From assembly GCF_013201665.1 (NCBI RefSeq), contig NZ_CP053840.1, positions 2,046,001 through 2,110,000 of the forward strand: a DNA stretch of 64,000 nt. The letters are read 5' to 3'. Both the position numbers and the translations under genes were made by a program. Shown piece by piece: positions 8,643-18,008 of this stretch. The number at the start of each line of letters is the position of its first letter. Position 1 is the stretch's first letter. The DNA comes from Arcobacter venerupis. GTDB taxonomy: Bacteria; Campylobacterota; Campylobacteria; Campylobacterales; Arcobacteraceae. The notes below the pieces were generated by a model, which ran no database searches, had not been told where the DNA came from, and worked only from the letters and a program-made list of their open reading frames with translations.

Positions 8643-9946
8643 TGTTACTTAAATCAATTTTCACAAATAGCTCTGGAATTTTAGTTTCAAGGGTTTTAGG
8701 TTTTATAAGAGACTTGTTAACAGCTTCTATTTTGGGTGCTAATATCTACTCTGATATATTTTTTGTAGCTTTTAAACTACCAAATTTATTTAGAAGTGTA
8801 TTTGCAGATGGAGCTTTTACTCAAGCATTTATACCATCTTACGCAAAATCAAAACATAAAATTAGATTCTCTTCAGTTGTATTTTTACAACTATTTGGTT
8901 TTCTAATTCTTTTATCACTATTTGTAACTTTTTTTTCTCATATGGTTGCAAAAGCAATTGCCATTGGTTTTAATGAAGAAACAATTGATTTAGCTGCACC
9001 ATTATTTGCAATAAATTTTTATTATTTACCAATAATATTTGCAGTAACTTTTATGGCAGCACTTTTACAATATAAACATCATTTTGCAACAACAGCTTAT
9101 TCAACAGCTCTTTTAAATATTGCAATGATAATTTCACTTTTGATTTCAAAAAATTTAGATAAATATGAGATTACATTTTATCTATCTTATGGAGTTCTTG
9201 CAGGGGGAATATTACAAATACTAGCCCACTTATACTCTATTAGAAAACACAATTTATGTAAAATTTTTCATTTTAAAAAACATGAAAAAAAAGAAGAGAG
9301 TAAATTTTATAAAAACTTTTTTTCCGCAACTTTTGGTTCATCAACTCTTCATATTTCAGCTTTTATAGATACATGGTTAGCATCTTTTTTGATAAGTGGA
9401 TCAATTTCATATTTATATTACGCAAATAGAATTTTTCAACTTCCTCTAGCTATTTTTGCAATTGCCACATCAATTGCTCTTTTTCCAATGGTTGCAAAGG
9501 CTATAAAAAATAAAGATGAAGATAGAGCATTAAGATTAATGAAAAAATCAGCACTGATTTTATTTGCTCTATTATCAATTTCAACTTTTATTGGAATTGT
9601 ATTTAACGAGTTCATAATAAAACTTCTTTTTGAAAGAGGTCAATTTACAAGTAGCGATACTCAAAATACAGCTTTCATTTTAGTAATGTATTTAATTGGA
9701 TTATTGCCTTTTGGTCTTGCAAAGATTTTTTCACTTTGGCTGTATGCAAAAGAACAACAATTTTTAACTGCAAAAATATCAATGTATAGTTTGACTTGTA
9801 ATATCATATTTTCATTAATTTTAATAAAACCATTTGGAGCAGCAGGTCTTGCCTTTGCAGGAACTATTGGAGGATTTGTACTATTTATTTTAACAATAAA
9901 AGCATTTGGATTTAAAAAGTTTATATTAATGTTTTCTAAATCTTAA
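8642..9946 (+). CDS. murJ: Lipid II flippase MurJ
   Basis: A 434-residue polytopic membrane protein of the MurJ/MviN family. It begins with the typical SSGILVSRVLGFIRDLLTA and has ADGAFTQAFIPSY shortly after, both hallmark regions of MurJ. More than ten hydrophobic segments are visible. MurJ moves lipid II across the inner membrane for peptidoglycan synthesis. It is somewhat shorter than the roughly 500 residues of E. coli MurJ. The start overlaps the previous stop by one base, so translation is probably coupled. Confidence 0.93.
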   Translation: MLLKSIFTNSSGILVSRVLGFIRDLLTASILGANIYSDIFFVAFKLPNLFRSVFADGAFTQAFIPSYAKSKHKIRFSSVVFLQLFGFLILLSLFVTFFSHMVAKAIAIGFNEETIDLAAPLFAINFYYLPIIFAVTFMAALLQYKHHFATTAYSTALLNIAMIISLLISKNLDKYEITFYLSYGVLAGGILQILAHLYSIRKHNLCKIFHFKKHEKKEESKFYKNFFSATFGSSTLHISAFIDTWLASFLISGSISYLYYANRIFQLPLAIFAIATSIALFPMVAKAIKNKDEDRALRLMKKSALILFALLSISTFIGIVFNEFIIKLLFERGQFTSSDTQNTAFILVMYLIGLLPFGLAKIFSLWLYAKEQQFLTAKISMYSLTCNIIFSLILIKPFGAAGLAFAGTIGGFVLFILTIKAFGFKKFILMFSKS

Positions 9947-9998
9947 TCACTATTTTTATTATATATTCCTAATTTAACAATATTTAGTAGGATTTAGC

Positions 9999-10004
9999 TA
10001 TAAT
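9999..10004 (+). promoter_or_regulatory. Possible -10 box for msbA
   Basis: TATAAT, 31 bases upstream of the msbA ATG in an AT-rich gap; no clear -35. Confidence 0.4.
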
Positions 10005-10035
10005 CTAGGCTTTATTTAAATATTCAGGATTATTA

Positions 10036-11745
10036 ATGAGAGACTTTTTTAAACAATATGCACCCTACTACAAAAACTATATTTTATACTTTTTTTATTC
10101 ATTCATAGGAATTATTTTAGTTTCAGCCTCAACTTCTGGAACTGCCTATGCAATTCAGCCTTTACTTGATGATATTTTTATTAATAAAGATGAAAAAATG
10201 CTTCATATAATGCCTTTTATAATAATTGCACTTTATGCTGCAAAAGGTTTTGGTGGATATATTCAAGCTTATTACATCTCTTATATAGGACAAGATATTA
10301 CAAGAATTGTAAGGGATAAACTTTTTTCTCATATTTTAACACTTGATATGGATTTCTTTCAAAAAAAACATGGTGGAGAACTTGTAAGTAGAATTACAAA
10401 TGATATAAATAGAATTCAAAGAGCTATTTCAAATAGTGTTGCTGAATTTATTAGAGAATCTTTAACAATTGTTGGATTAGTTGCTTTAGTAATTTATCAC
10501 TCACCTGAACTTGCATTTTATGGATTAATTGTATTACCACTTGCAATTTTGCCTTTATCAAAACTTGCAAAAAGAATGAAAAAATTATCGTTTAAATCAC
10601 AAGAGAGTAACTCAAATATTACTACAAGTCTTAGTGAATCATTTAACAATATAGAAATAATAAAAGCAAATTCAAGTGAAAAAATAGAAGCAACTAAATT
10701 TTCAATTCATAATATGATTTTTTTCAAATACAATATGAAAGCTTTAAAAACAAATGGCCTAACTTCACCATTAATGGAAGTTATAGGTTCATTGGCTTTT
10801 GCAGCAGTAATAGTTGTTGGTGGTTCAAAGGTTATCTCAGGAGAGCTTTCAACAGGAACTTTTAGTTCATTTATTGCAGCACTATTTATGTTATATACGC
10901 CTATTAAAAAACTATCTTCACTTTATAATAATATGCAAGATGCTCTTGCTGCAAATGAAAGAATTAATGATATGTTTGCTCAAAAAGCAATAATTACATC
11001 TGGAGAAGTAATTTTTCCTTCAAATATTCAAACTATAAATTTCAAAGATGTTTTCTTAAAATATGACGATTTTATAGCTCTAAAAGGGATAAATTTAGAA
11101 GTAAAAAAAGGTGAAACAATTGCACTTGTGGGAGATAGTGGTGGGGGAAAATCTTCTTTAATAAATCTTGTAATTAGATTTTATGATACGACAAGTGGAA
11201 ATATTTTATTAAATGATACTTCAATAAAAGATTTTGATATAAAATCTCTTAGGGAAAACATTTCAATCGTAACCCAAAGGGTTTATATTTTCAATGACAC
11301 AATAGCTTCAAATGTTGCTTATGGTTATGAAATAGATGAGATAAGAGTTATAGAAGTTTTAAAACAAGCCCATGCTTATGATTTTGTCATGAAAATGAAA
11401 AAAGGCATAAATACAATTTTAGATGAATTTGGAACAAACTTAAGTGGAGGACAAAGACAAAGAATTGCTATTGCAAGAGCTTTATATAAAAATCCACAAA
11501 TACTAATTTTAGATGAAGCAACATCAGCTTTAGATAATGAAAGCGAATCAATTATTAGTGAAGTAATACAAGAAGTAAGCACTAATAAAATAACTTTTAT
11601 TATAGCTCATAGATTAAGTACAATTAAAAATGCAAATAAAATCGCTGTTTTTAAAGATGGTGAAATAATTGGTTTAGGAAGTGAAAAAGAACTTTTAAAC
11701 TCTTGTAAAGAGTACCAAAGATTATATAATCTTGCAAATATATAA
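10036..11745 (+). CDS. msbA: MsbA-type lipid A/multidrug ABC exporter
   Basis: A 569-residue half-transporter. Residues about 1-310 form the six-helix membrane domain, and about 335-569 the ATPase domain with Walker A (GDSGGGKSS), signature LSGGQRQRIAIARAL, Walker B (ILILDEATSALD) and the His switch (IAHRLST). MsbA flips lipid A-core across the inner membrane as a homodimer. The same gene precedes pyrD in C. jejuni, which supports the lipid A role over a drug exporter. The ATG follows CAGGAT. Confidence 0.85.
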   Translation: MRDFFKQYAPYYKNYILYFFYSFIGIILVSASTSGTAYAIQPLLDDIFINKDEKMLHIMPFIIIALYAAKGFGGYIQAYYISYIGQDITRIVRDKLFSHILTLDMDFFQKKHGGELVSRITNDINRIQRAISNSVAEFIRESLTIVGLVALVIYHSPELAFYGLIVLPLAILPLSKLAKRMKKLSFKSQESNSNITTSLSESFNNIEIIKANSSEKIEATKFSIHNMIFFKYNMKALKTNGLTSPLMEVIGSLAFAAVIVVGGSKVISGELSTGTFSSFIAALFMLYTPIKKLSSLYNNMQDALAANERINDMFAQKAIITSGEVIFPSNIQTINFKDVFLKYDDFIALKGINLEVKKGETIALVGDSGGGKSSLINLVIRFYDTTSGNILLNDTSIKDFDIKSLRENISIVTQRVYIFNDTIASNVAYGYEIDEIRVIEVLKQAHAYDFVMKMKKGINTILDEFGTNLSGGQRQRIAIARALYKNPQILILDEATSALDNESESIISEVIQEVSTNKITFIIAHRLSTIKNANKIAVFKDGEIIGLGSEKELLNSCKEYQRLYNLANI

Positions 11746-11828
11746 TAATTAAATGTTAAAAAAATCATTAAAACTAATATTTAATGAATTTTAGATAAAA
11801 TGCATGAATTTTAAAAAAGGGATAAACT

Positions 11829-12887
11829 TTGATTAGTTATGAAACACTGAAAAAAATCTTATTTAAGTTTGAACCAGAGACTGCACACAATCTTGCAGAA
11901 ATTGGTTTAAGAGTTTTAGGAAACTTTTCTATTATGAAAAATTATATGGAAAATAGAAACTATATATCAAATCCTAAATTAACTCAAGAAATTTTTGGTG
12001 TAAGATTTGAAAATCCAGTTGGGCTTGCTGCTGGTTTTGATAAAAATGCAACAATGATTAAATCTATGAAATCTTTAGGATTTGGCTTTACTGAAATTGG
12101 TACAATGACTTTAAAACCTCAAGATGGAAATCCAAAACCTAGAATGTTTAGATACCCTGAACTTAGATCAGTTCAAAATGCAATGGGATTTAATAATAAA
12201 GGTTCACATGAAGTTTTAAAAAACTTAAAAAAAGTTTATCCATTTAATATACCAGTTGGTGCGAATATAGGGAAAAATAAAACTACACCTGAAGAGTTTG
12301 CCCTAAGTGATTATAAAAGTTTAATAAAAAAATTTGAAGCAAATAGTGATTATTTAGTAATAAATATTTCAAGTCCAAATACTCCAAATTTAAGAGATTT
12401 ACAAAATGAGAAGTTCATAACAGAACTTTTTACAATGGCAAAAGAGTTAACATCAAAACCAATATTACTAAAAATTGCACCTGATATGGAAGCTAGTATG
12501 GCAATTGATTTATGTAATAGTGCAATAAATGCAGGAGCTGCTGGAATAATTGCCACAAATACAACTATAGATTATACTTTAGTGCCAAATTGTCAAAATT
12601 TTGGTGGATTGTCAGGAGCTTGTTTGACGCAAAAATCTGCTAGTTTATTTAAAGAGTTAGCAAAAGAATTATTTGGAAAAACAGTTTTAATCTCTGTTGG
12701 TGGAATTGCAACAGGTGAACAAGCTTATGAAAGAATCAAAGATGGTGCAAATCTTGTACAATCATATACAGGAATGATTTTTGAGGGACCTTCAATGGTT
12801 AAAAAAATAAATGAAGAGATATTAGAACTAATGGCAAAAGATGGATATGAAAATATTTCACAAGCCATTGGAGCTAATTTAAAATAA
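11829..12887 (+). CDS. pyrD: Dihydroorotate dehydrogenase (quinone, class 2)
   Basis: A 352-residue class 2 PyrD, the membrane-associated flavoenzyme that oxidises dihydroorotate to orotate in pyrimidine synthesis and passes electrons to quinone. Visible motifs: GLAAGFDKNA, FTEIGTMTLKPQDGNPKPR, NISSPNTPNLRDLQ (catalytic Ser region), and SVGGIATGEQAYERI with SYTGMIFEGP at the FMN phosphate site. The N-terminal helical extension typical of class 2 is present. The start is TTG, after AAGGGAT. It heads the run leading to dapA. Confidence 0.95.
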   Translation: MISYETLKKILFKFEPETAHNLAEIGLRVLGNFSIMKNYMENRNYISNPKLTQEIFGVRFENPVGLAAGFDKNATMIKSMKSLGFGFTEIGTMTLKPQDGNPKPRMFRYPELRSVQNAMGFNNKGSHEVLKNLKKVYPFNIPVGANIGKNKTTPEEFALSDYKSLIKKFEANSDYLVINISSPNTPNLRDLQNEKFITELFTMAKELTSKPILLKIAPDMEASMAIDLCNSAINAGAAGIIATNTTIDYTLVPNCQNFGGLSGACLTQKSASLFKELAKELFGKTVLISVGGIATGEQAYERIKDGANLVQSYTGMIFEGPSMVKKINEEILELMAKDGYENISQAIGANLK

Positions 12888-12899
12888 AAGGAATAGATA

Positions 12900-14243
12900 A
12901 TGAATAGAAGTAAAAATAGTAATTTAATTAAGATATTCATTATTCAATTTTTATTATTAATTACAATTTCGGGAGAATTAATGAGTAGCAGTTTACCAAA
13001 ATATTATACAAAAACTTTAGAAAATGGTTTAGAAATAGTTGCAATTCCAATGAAAAATAGTTCAGGTGTTATATCAACTGATGTTTTTTATAAAGTTGGA
13101 AGTAGAGATGAAAAAATGGGTAAAAGTGGAATTGCTCATATGTTAGAACATTTAAATTTTAAATCTACAAAAAACTTAAAAGCTGGAGAATTTGATGAAA
13201 TAGTAAAAGGTTTTGGTGGGATGAATAATGCCTCTACATCATTTGACTACACTCATTATTACATAAAATCTGCTTCAAAAAACATGGATAAATCTGTAGG
13301 ATTATTTGCAGATTTAATGGAAAATTTAACGCTAAAAGATGAAGAATTCCAACCTGAACGTGATGTTGTAGCTGAAGAAAGAAGATGGAGAACAGATAAT
13401 AATCCAATGGGATATTTACAATTCAGACTTTTTAACAATGCTTATATTTACCATCCATATCACTGGACACCAATTGGATTTATGAGTGATATTCAAAACT
13501 GGACAATCACTGATATTAGAGATTTTCATAGTACTTATTATCAACCAAAAAATGCAATAGTTGTAGTTGCCGGTGATATTGATGAAAAAGATGTTTTTTC
13601 ATCTGTTGAGAAACATTTTAAGAATATTAAAAATACAAAAGAGATTCCTTCACTTCTTCATACAGTTGAACCAGTTCAAGATGGAGAAAAAAGAGTAGTA
13701 ATAAATAAAGAATCAGCTGTTCAAATGATTGCAATAACTTATCATATTCCAAACTTTGAACATGAAGATCAAGTTGCTCTTTCAGCTCTTAGTGAATTTT
13801 TAAGTAGTGGGAAAAGTTCAATTTTACAAAAGAAACTTGTAGATGAGAAAAGATTAGTAAACACAATTTATGCCTATAATATGGAATTAAAAGACCCTGG
13901 AATTTTCATGTTTATGGCCGTTGCAAATGAAGGTGTTGATGCTAAAGAAATTGAAAAAGAAATTTTAGATACAATTGCGCAAATCCAAAAAGGTGATATT
14001 TCTCAAAAAGATATTGATAAAATTAAAATAAATACAAAAGCTGATTTTATTTTTTCACTTGAAAGTTCAACTGAAGTGGCTTCTTTATATGGTTCTTATT
14101 TTGTAAGAGACAATATAAAACCTCTTTTAAATTATGAGGAAAATGTAGATAAACTAACTAAAGATGATTTAATTAATGTTGCAAAAAAATACTTGACAAA
14201 AAATAACTCTACAACAGTTATTTTAAAGCAAGAAGATAAATAA
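12900..14243 (+). CDS. M16-family zinc peptidase
   Basis: A 447-residue pitrilysin-type peptidase with an N-terminal hydrophobic export signal (IKIFIIQFLLLITIS). The inverted zinc motif HxxEH is present as HMLEH, with the downstream Glu in RDVVAEERRWRTDN. The C-terminal half is the inactive-homologue-like lobe typical of the family. Expected location is the periplasm; the natural substrate is not known. It starts 12 bases after pyrD and ends directly at the globin ATG. The same position is held by an M16 peptidase in C. jejuni. Confidence 0.9.
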   Translation: MNRSKNSNLIKIFIIQFLLLITISGELMSSSLPKYYTKTLENGLEIVAIPMKNSSGVISTDVFYKVGSRDEKMGKSGIAHMLEHLNFKSTKNLKAGEFDEIVKGFGGMNNASTSFDYTHYYIKSASKNMDKSVGLFADLMENLTLKDEEFQPERDVVAEERRWRTDNNPMGYLQFRLFNNAYIYHPYHWTPIGFMSDIQNWTITDIRDFHSTYYQPKNAIVVVAGDIDEKDVFSSVEKHFKNIKNTKEIPSLLHTVEPVQDGEKRVVINKESAVQMIAITYHIPNFEHEDQVALSALSEFLSSGKSSILQKKLVDEKRLVNTIYAYNMELKDPGIFMFMAVANEGVDAKEIEKEILDTIAQIQKGDISQKDIDKIKINTKADFIFSLESSTEVASLYGSYFVRDNIKPLLNYEENVDKLTKDDLINVAKKYLTKNNSTTVILKQEDK

Positions 14244-14711
14244 ATGGATTACTCTATTAGCAAAACAAAATTTGGAGAGAAACCTGATTTTGAATACCCT
14301 CTTTCACTTTTTTTAGAAGAAATGGGTGAAGATAGATTAAAAAAACTATTTAGTGATTTTTATGATTTAGTTGTTGATAGTGACATTGGAAATTTTTTTC
14401 CACAAAATGAAGAAGAGTTAGAAAAAATAAAAGCTCATAACGTGAAGTTTTTTATTGAAGCTTGTGGTGGAGAGAAAAATTACACAAAAGCTGTTGGGCA
14501 TTTTGACATGTTAAAAACCCATGAGAAGTTCTCAATTACTGAAAAAGCAAGAAGAGAATGGCTTGGTTGTATGGAAGAAGTTTTAAGAAAAGTTGATATC
14601 TCAGAAGGTGCAAAACAAAGTTTTTGGAACTTTTTAGAAACTTTTTCAAAGCATACGGTAAATGTAAATGAGAGATTAGAATTAGAAGATTTAGTAGTAA
14701 GTAAAGGATAG
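14244..14711 (+). CDS. Truncated hemoglobin, group II-like
   Basis: A 155-residue 2/2 globin. Y40 fits the B10 tyrosine, H93 in KTHEKFSI fits the proximal heme histidine, and W106 in EWLGCM fits the G8 tryptophan of groups II and III. The pattern H-x-x-F-x-I then W-L-x-C-M is characteristic of group II. Group II proteins bind oxygen and take part in NO or peroxide handling. About 25 extra N-terminal residues precede the globin fold. The ATG follows the peptidase stop with no gap, and dapA follows 8 bases later, so it is embedded in a housekeeping operon. Confidence 0.8.
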   Translation: MDYSISKTKFGEKPDFEYPLSLFLEEMGEDRLKKLFSDFYDLVVDSDIGNFFPQNEEELEKIKAHNVKFFIEACGGEKNYTKAVGHFDMLKTHEKFSITEKARREWLGCMEEVLRKVDISEGAKQSFWNFLETFSKHTVNVNERLELEDLVVSKG

Positions 14712-14719
14712 AAAGAAAT

Positions 14720-15607
14720 ATGGAAATTATTACCGGTTCAATGACCGCACTTGTAACCCCATTTAGAAATGGAAAAGTTGATTTAGTTAAATTTGAGTCT
14801 TTAATTAAAAGACAAATTGCACAAGGTATAAATGCAGTTGTTCCTGTGGGAACTACAGGAGAAAGTGCTACACTTTCATTTAATGAACATAAAGAGTGTA
14901 TAGAAGTTGCAGTTGCTGCTTGTAAAGGTTCAAATACTAAAGTAATTGCAGGGGCTGGATCTAATGCAACTAATGAAGCCTGTGAATTAGCAAAACATGC
15001 TCAAGATGTAGGCGCAGATGGAATATTATCTATAACTCCATATTATAATAAACCAACACAAGAGGGTTTATATCAACATTTTAAAGCAATTGCAAATTCA
15101 GTAGAAATTCCTTTTGTACTTTATAATGTTCCAGGAAGAACATCTGTTGACTTAGAAGCAAATACAGCTATTAGACTTTTTGATGATGTGAAAAACATAT
15201 ATGCAATTAAAGAAGCAACAGGTTCTTTAGAGCGAGCTATATGTTTAATTTCACAAAGAAAAGATTTTCTTGTATTTTCAGGTGATGATGCTATTGATTT
15301 TCCAATGCTTGTAAGTGGAGCAAAAGGTATAATCTCTGTTACCGCTAATCTTCTTCCTAATTTAAAATCACAATTAGTAAATAGTGTTTTTGAGGGTGAT
15401 TTTGAAAAAGCTAAACAAATAAATGAAGATTTATATGCTTTAAATTCTGTATTATTCTGTGAGAGTAATCCAATACCAATCAAAGCTGCTATGTATTTAG
15501 CAGGTTTACTTGACACTTTAGAATATAGACTTCCATTAGTTTCTCCAAGTAGTGAAACAATGAAAAAATTAGAAAAAACTTTAGAAAAATATGAGGTAAT
15601 AAAATAA
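14720..15607 (+). CDS. dapA: 4-hydroxy-tetrahydrodipicolinate synthase
   Basis: A 295-residue DapA, which condenses pyruvate with aspartate semialdehyde in lysine and diaminopimelate synthesis. The Schiff-base lysine is K164 (YAIKEATGS), the proton-relay tyrosine is Y135 (VLYNVPGRT), and T44-T45 (VGTTGES) complete the active site. Length is normal. GAAAGAAAT precedes the ATG. Its stop overlaps the next ATG by one base. Confidence 0.97.
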   Translation: MEIITGSMTALVTPFRNGKVDLVKFESLIKRQIAQGINAVVPVGTTGESATLSFNEHKECIEVAVAACKGSNTKVIAGAGSNATNEACELAKHAQDVGADGILSITPYYNKPTQEGLYQHFKAIANSVEIPFVLYNVPGRTSVDLEANTAIRLFDDVKNIYAIKEATGSLERAICLISQRKDFLVFSGDDAIDFPMLVSGAKGIISVTANLLPNLKSQLVNSVFEGDFEKAKQINEDLYALNSVLFCESNPIPIKAAMYLAGLLDTLEYRLPLVSPSSETMKKLEKTLEKYEVIK

Positions 15608-16386
15608 TGGCTGATAGTATGAAAGATAAAACTTTAGTAATTTCTGGTGGAACTAAAGGTATAGGAAAAGAGTGTGTTTATAAATTTGCGAGTAATGGCA
15701 TAAATGTAGCTTTTACATATAATTCAAATCAACAATTTGCTGAAGATATTTGTAAAGATATTGAAGAAAAATATAATGTAAAATGTAAAGCATATCCATT
15801 TAATATTTTAGAACCAGAAAAATATAAAGAACTATTTGAAGAGATTGACAAAGATTTTGATAGAGTTGACTTCTTTATTTCAAATGCAATGATTTATGGT
15901 CGAGCTGTTGTTGGGGGGTATGGTAAATTTATGAAATTAAAACCAAGAGGTTTAAATAATATTTATACAGCAACTGTAAATGCATTTGTTTGTGGAGCTC
16001 AACAAGCTGCAAAAAGGATGCAAAAAATTGGTGGTGGAGCAATTGTTTCTTTATCTTCAACTGGAAATTTAGTATACATTGAAAACTATGCAGGTCATGG
16101 AACAAACAAAGCAGCTGTTGAAGCTATGGTTAAATATGCTGCAAATGAACTAGGTGAATTTGGAATTAGAGTAAATGCAGTTTCTGGAGGTCCAATTGAC
16201 ACAGATGCACTTAAAGCATTTACAAACTATGAAGAAGTAAAAGCAAAAACTGCTGAATATTCTCCATTAAACAGAATAGGTCAACCTCAAGATTTAGCAC
16301 AATCATGTTATTTCTTATGTACATCTGATGCATCATGGATTACAGGTCATACTTTAATTGTTGATGGTGGGACGACTTTTAGATAA
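15607..16386 (+). CDS. FabL-like enoyl-[acyl-carrier-protein] reductase (SDR)
   Basis: A 259-residue short-chain dehydrogenase. The cofactor motif TKGIGKE is near residue 16-22. Instead of the usual YxxxK it has Y161-x6-K168 (YAGHGTNK), the spacing that marks enoyl-ACP reductases such as FabI and Bacillus FabL. The surrounding SLSSTGNLVYIENY resembles FabL. It would reduce the enoyl-ACP double bond in fatty-acid elongation using NAD(P)H. C. jejuni has an SDR at the same place after dapA. The reaction is inferred from the motif; another reductase function is possible. Starts and stops overlap both neighbours by one base. Confidence 0.78.
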   Translation: MADSMKDKTLVISGGTKGIGKECVYKFASNGINVAFTYNSNQQFAEDICKDIEEKYNVKCKAYPFNILEPEKYKELFEEIDKDFDRVDFFISNAMIYGRAVVGGYGKFMKLKPRGLNNIYTATVNAFVCGAQQAAKRMQKIGGGAIVSLSSTGNLVYIENYAGHGTNKAAVEAMVKYAANELGEFGIRVNAVSGGPIDTDALKAFTNYEEVKAKTAEYSPLNRIGQPQDLAQSCYFLCTSDASWITGHTLIVDGGTTFR

Positions 16387-16931
16387 TGTCATCAAAAGCA
16401 CTGAATCTTCCAAATATTTTGGCACTTTTTAGAATAGCATTAGCTCCGCTAATGCTATGGTTCTTTATAGATAGAAACAATCCTATTTTTGCTTCATGGC
16501 ATCCTTCATGGCTAGATTTCTTTGCTGGACTCATTTTTGTTATAGCTTCTGTTACTGATTTTTTTGATGGTTTTATTGCTAGAAACTGGAACCAAATGAC
16601 AAAACTAGGGGGAATATTAGATCCGCTTGCAGATAAAATGCTAGTACTTGCTGGCTTCATAGGGTTAATTGTAATAAATAGAGCTTCTGCTTGGGCTGTA
16701 TTTTTAATACTTTCAAGGGAATTTTTTATCACAGGACTTAGAGTTGTAGCCGTAAGTGAAGGTAAAGATGTAGCTTCTACCATGGCAGGAAAAATAAAAA
16801 CTGTTGTTCAAATGATAGCTATTGGTTTTTTAACAATGAATTGGCCCTTTGCAACAGAGATTTTATGGTTAGCTGTTATTTTAACAATATATTCAGGATA
16901 TGAATATACAAGAGATTATTTCAAAAATTAA
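16386..16931 (+). CDS. pgsA: CDP-diacylglycerol-glycerol-3-phosphate phosphatidyltransferase
   Basis: A 181-residue inner-membrane enzyme making phosphatidylglycerol phosphate. It has the full CDP-alcohol phosphotransferase motif D-x2-DG-x2-AR-x8-G-x3-D-x3-D (TDFFDGFIAR, then GGILDPLADK) and about five membrane helices. PgsA is the best match because of the length and the N-terminal LNLPNILALFRIALAPLML. The ATG overlaps the stop of the preceding gene. Confidence 0.92.
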   Translation: MSSKALNLPNILALFRIALAPLMLWFFIDRNNPIFASWHPSWLDFFAGLIFVIASVTDFFDGFIARNWNQMTKLGGILDPLADKMLVLAGFIGLIVINRASAWAVFLILSREFFITGLRVVAVSEGKDVASTMAGKIKTVVQMIAIGFLTMNWPFATEILWLAVILTIYSGYEYTRDYFKN

Positions 16932-16940
16932 AGGCTTTTT

Positions 16941-17999
16941 TTGGGTACTATTACTTTTTTACTTGTTTTATCATTTTTAGTTTTTTTCCATGAACTTGGA
17001 CACTTTTTAGCAGCTCGATATTTTGGTGTAAAAGTTTATGTATTTTCAATTGGTTTTGGTAAACAATTATATGCAAAAGAGTGGATGGGAACAACTTGGC
17101 AATTTGCCTTAGTTCCACTTGGTGGATATGTAAAAATGAAAGGTCAAGATGACTCTAAACCCTCTTTAGTTGAAAATGGCAATGATTCATATAATACTAA
17201 AAAACCTTGGCAAAGAATAATAATTTTATTTGCAGGTCCTTTTGCAAACTTTATTTTAGCAGCTATTTTATACTTTAGTATTGCAATGATGGGAGCAACT
17301 ACTTGGGCAGCACAAGTTGGACAAGTTCAAAAAAATTCACCAGCATTTCAAGCAGGGATTCTTCCAAACGATGAAATTATAAAAATAAATGACACAGAAA
17401 TAAAATCTTGGGATGAAATTGGAAAAACAATTGTAAATTCTGATGGAGCATTAAAATTTTTCATAAAAAGAGATGGTGTAATTATTGCAAAAACAATAAA
17501 TCCTTATATCTCTGATAGTGAAAATATGTTTAAAGAAAAAATCAAAAAAAGAATGATAGGAATTTCACCATCTGGAAAAATCATAAAGCTTGACTTATCT
17601 TTTAGTGAATCTGTAGTTTATGCTTATGAAAAAACTCTTTTATCTTCTAGTATGATTTTTCAAGGTGTTCAAAAACTAATTCAAGGTGCAATTCCAAGCA
17701 GTGAAGTGGGTGGAGTTATCTCTATTGGAAAAGTAATTTCAGATGCAAGTGAATCTTCGATTATTGCTTTATTTGCTATAACAGCACTAATTTCTGTAAA
17801 TCTTGGAGTTTTAAATCTTCTTCCAATTCCAGCACTTGATGGTGGACATATCATGTTTAATCTATATGAAATGATTACAAGAAGAAAACCGAGCGATCGT
17901 GTATTTATGTTTTTAACTATCTTTGGTTGGGTAATTCTAGGGAGTTTAATGCTTCTTGGAATTTATAATGATATTAATAGAATCTTTTTAAATAATTAG
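16941..17999 (+). CDS. rseP: RseP-type site-2 intramembrane zinc protease
   Basis: A 352-residue polytopic metalloprotease. The zinc motif HELGH (H17-H21) lies in the first membrane helix and the third ligand is in NLLPIPALDGGHIMF near the C-terminus. A single PDZ domain sits between (VQKNSPAFQAGILPNDEI). The family cuts anti-sigma factors or signal-peptide remnants inside the membrane; the substrate here is unknown. The start is TTG, 9 bases after pgsA. E. coli RseP is longer and has two PDZ domains. Confidence 0.92.
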   Translation: MGTITFLLVLSFLVFFHELGHFLAARYFGVKVYVFSIGFGKQLYAKEWMGTTWQFALVPLGGYVKMKGQDDSKPSLVENGNDSYNTKKPWQRIIILFAGPFANFILAAILYFSIAMMGATTWAAQVGQVQKNSPAFQAGILPNDEIIKINDTEIKSWDEIGKTIVNSDGALKFFIKRDGVIIAKTINPYISDSENMFKEKIKKRMIGISPSGKIIKLDLSFSESVVYAYEKTLLSSSMIFQGVQKLIQGAIPSSEVGGVISIGKVISDASESSIIALFAITALISVNLGVLNLLPIPALDGGHIMFNLYEMITRRKPSDRVFMFLTIFGWVILGSLMLLGIYNDINRIFLNN

Positions 18000-18008
18000 G
18001 TAAATCAA

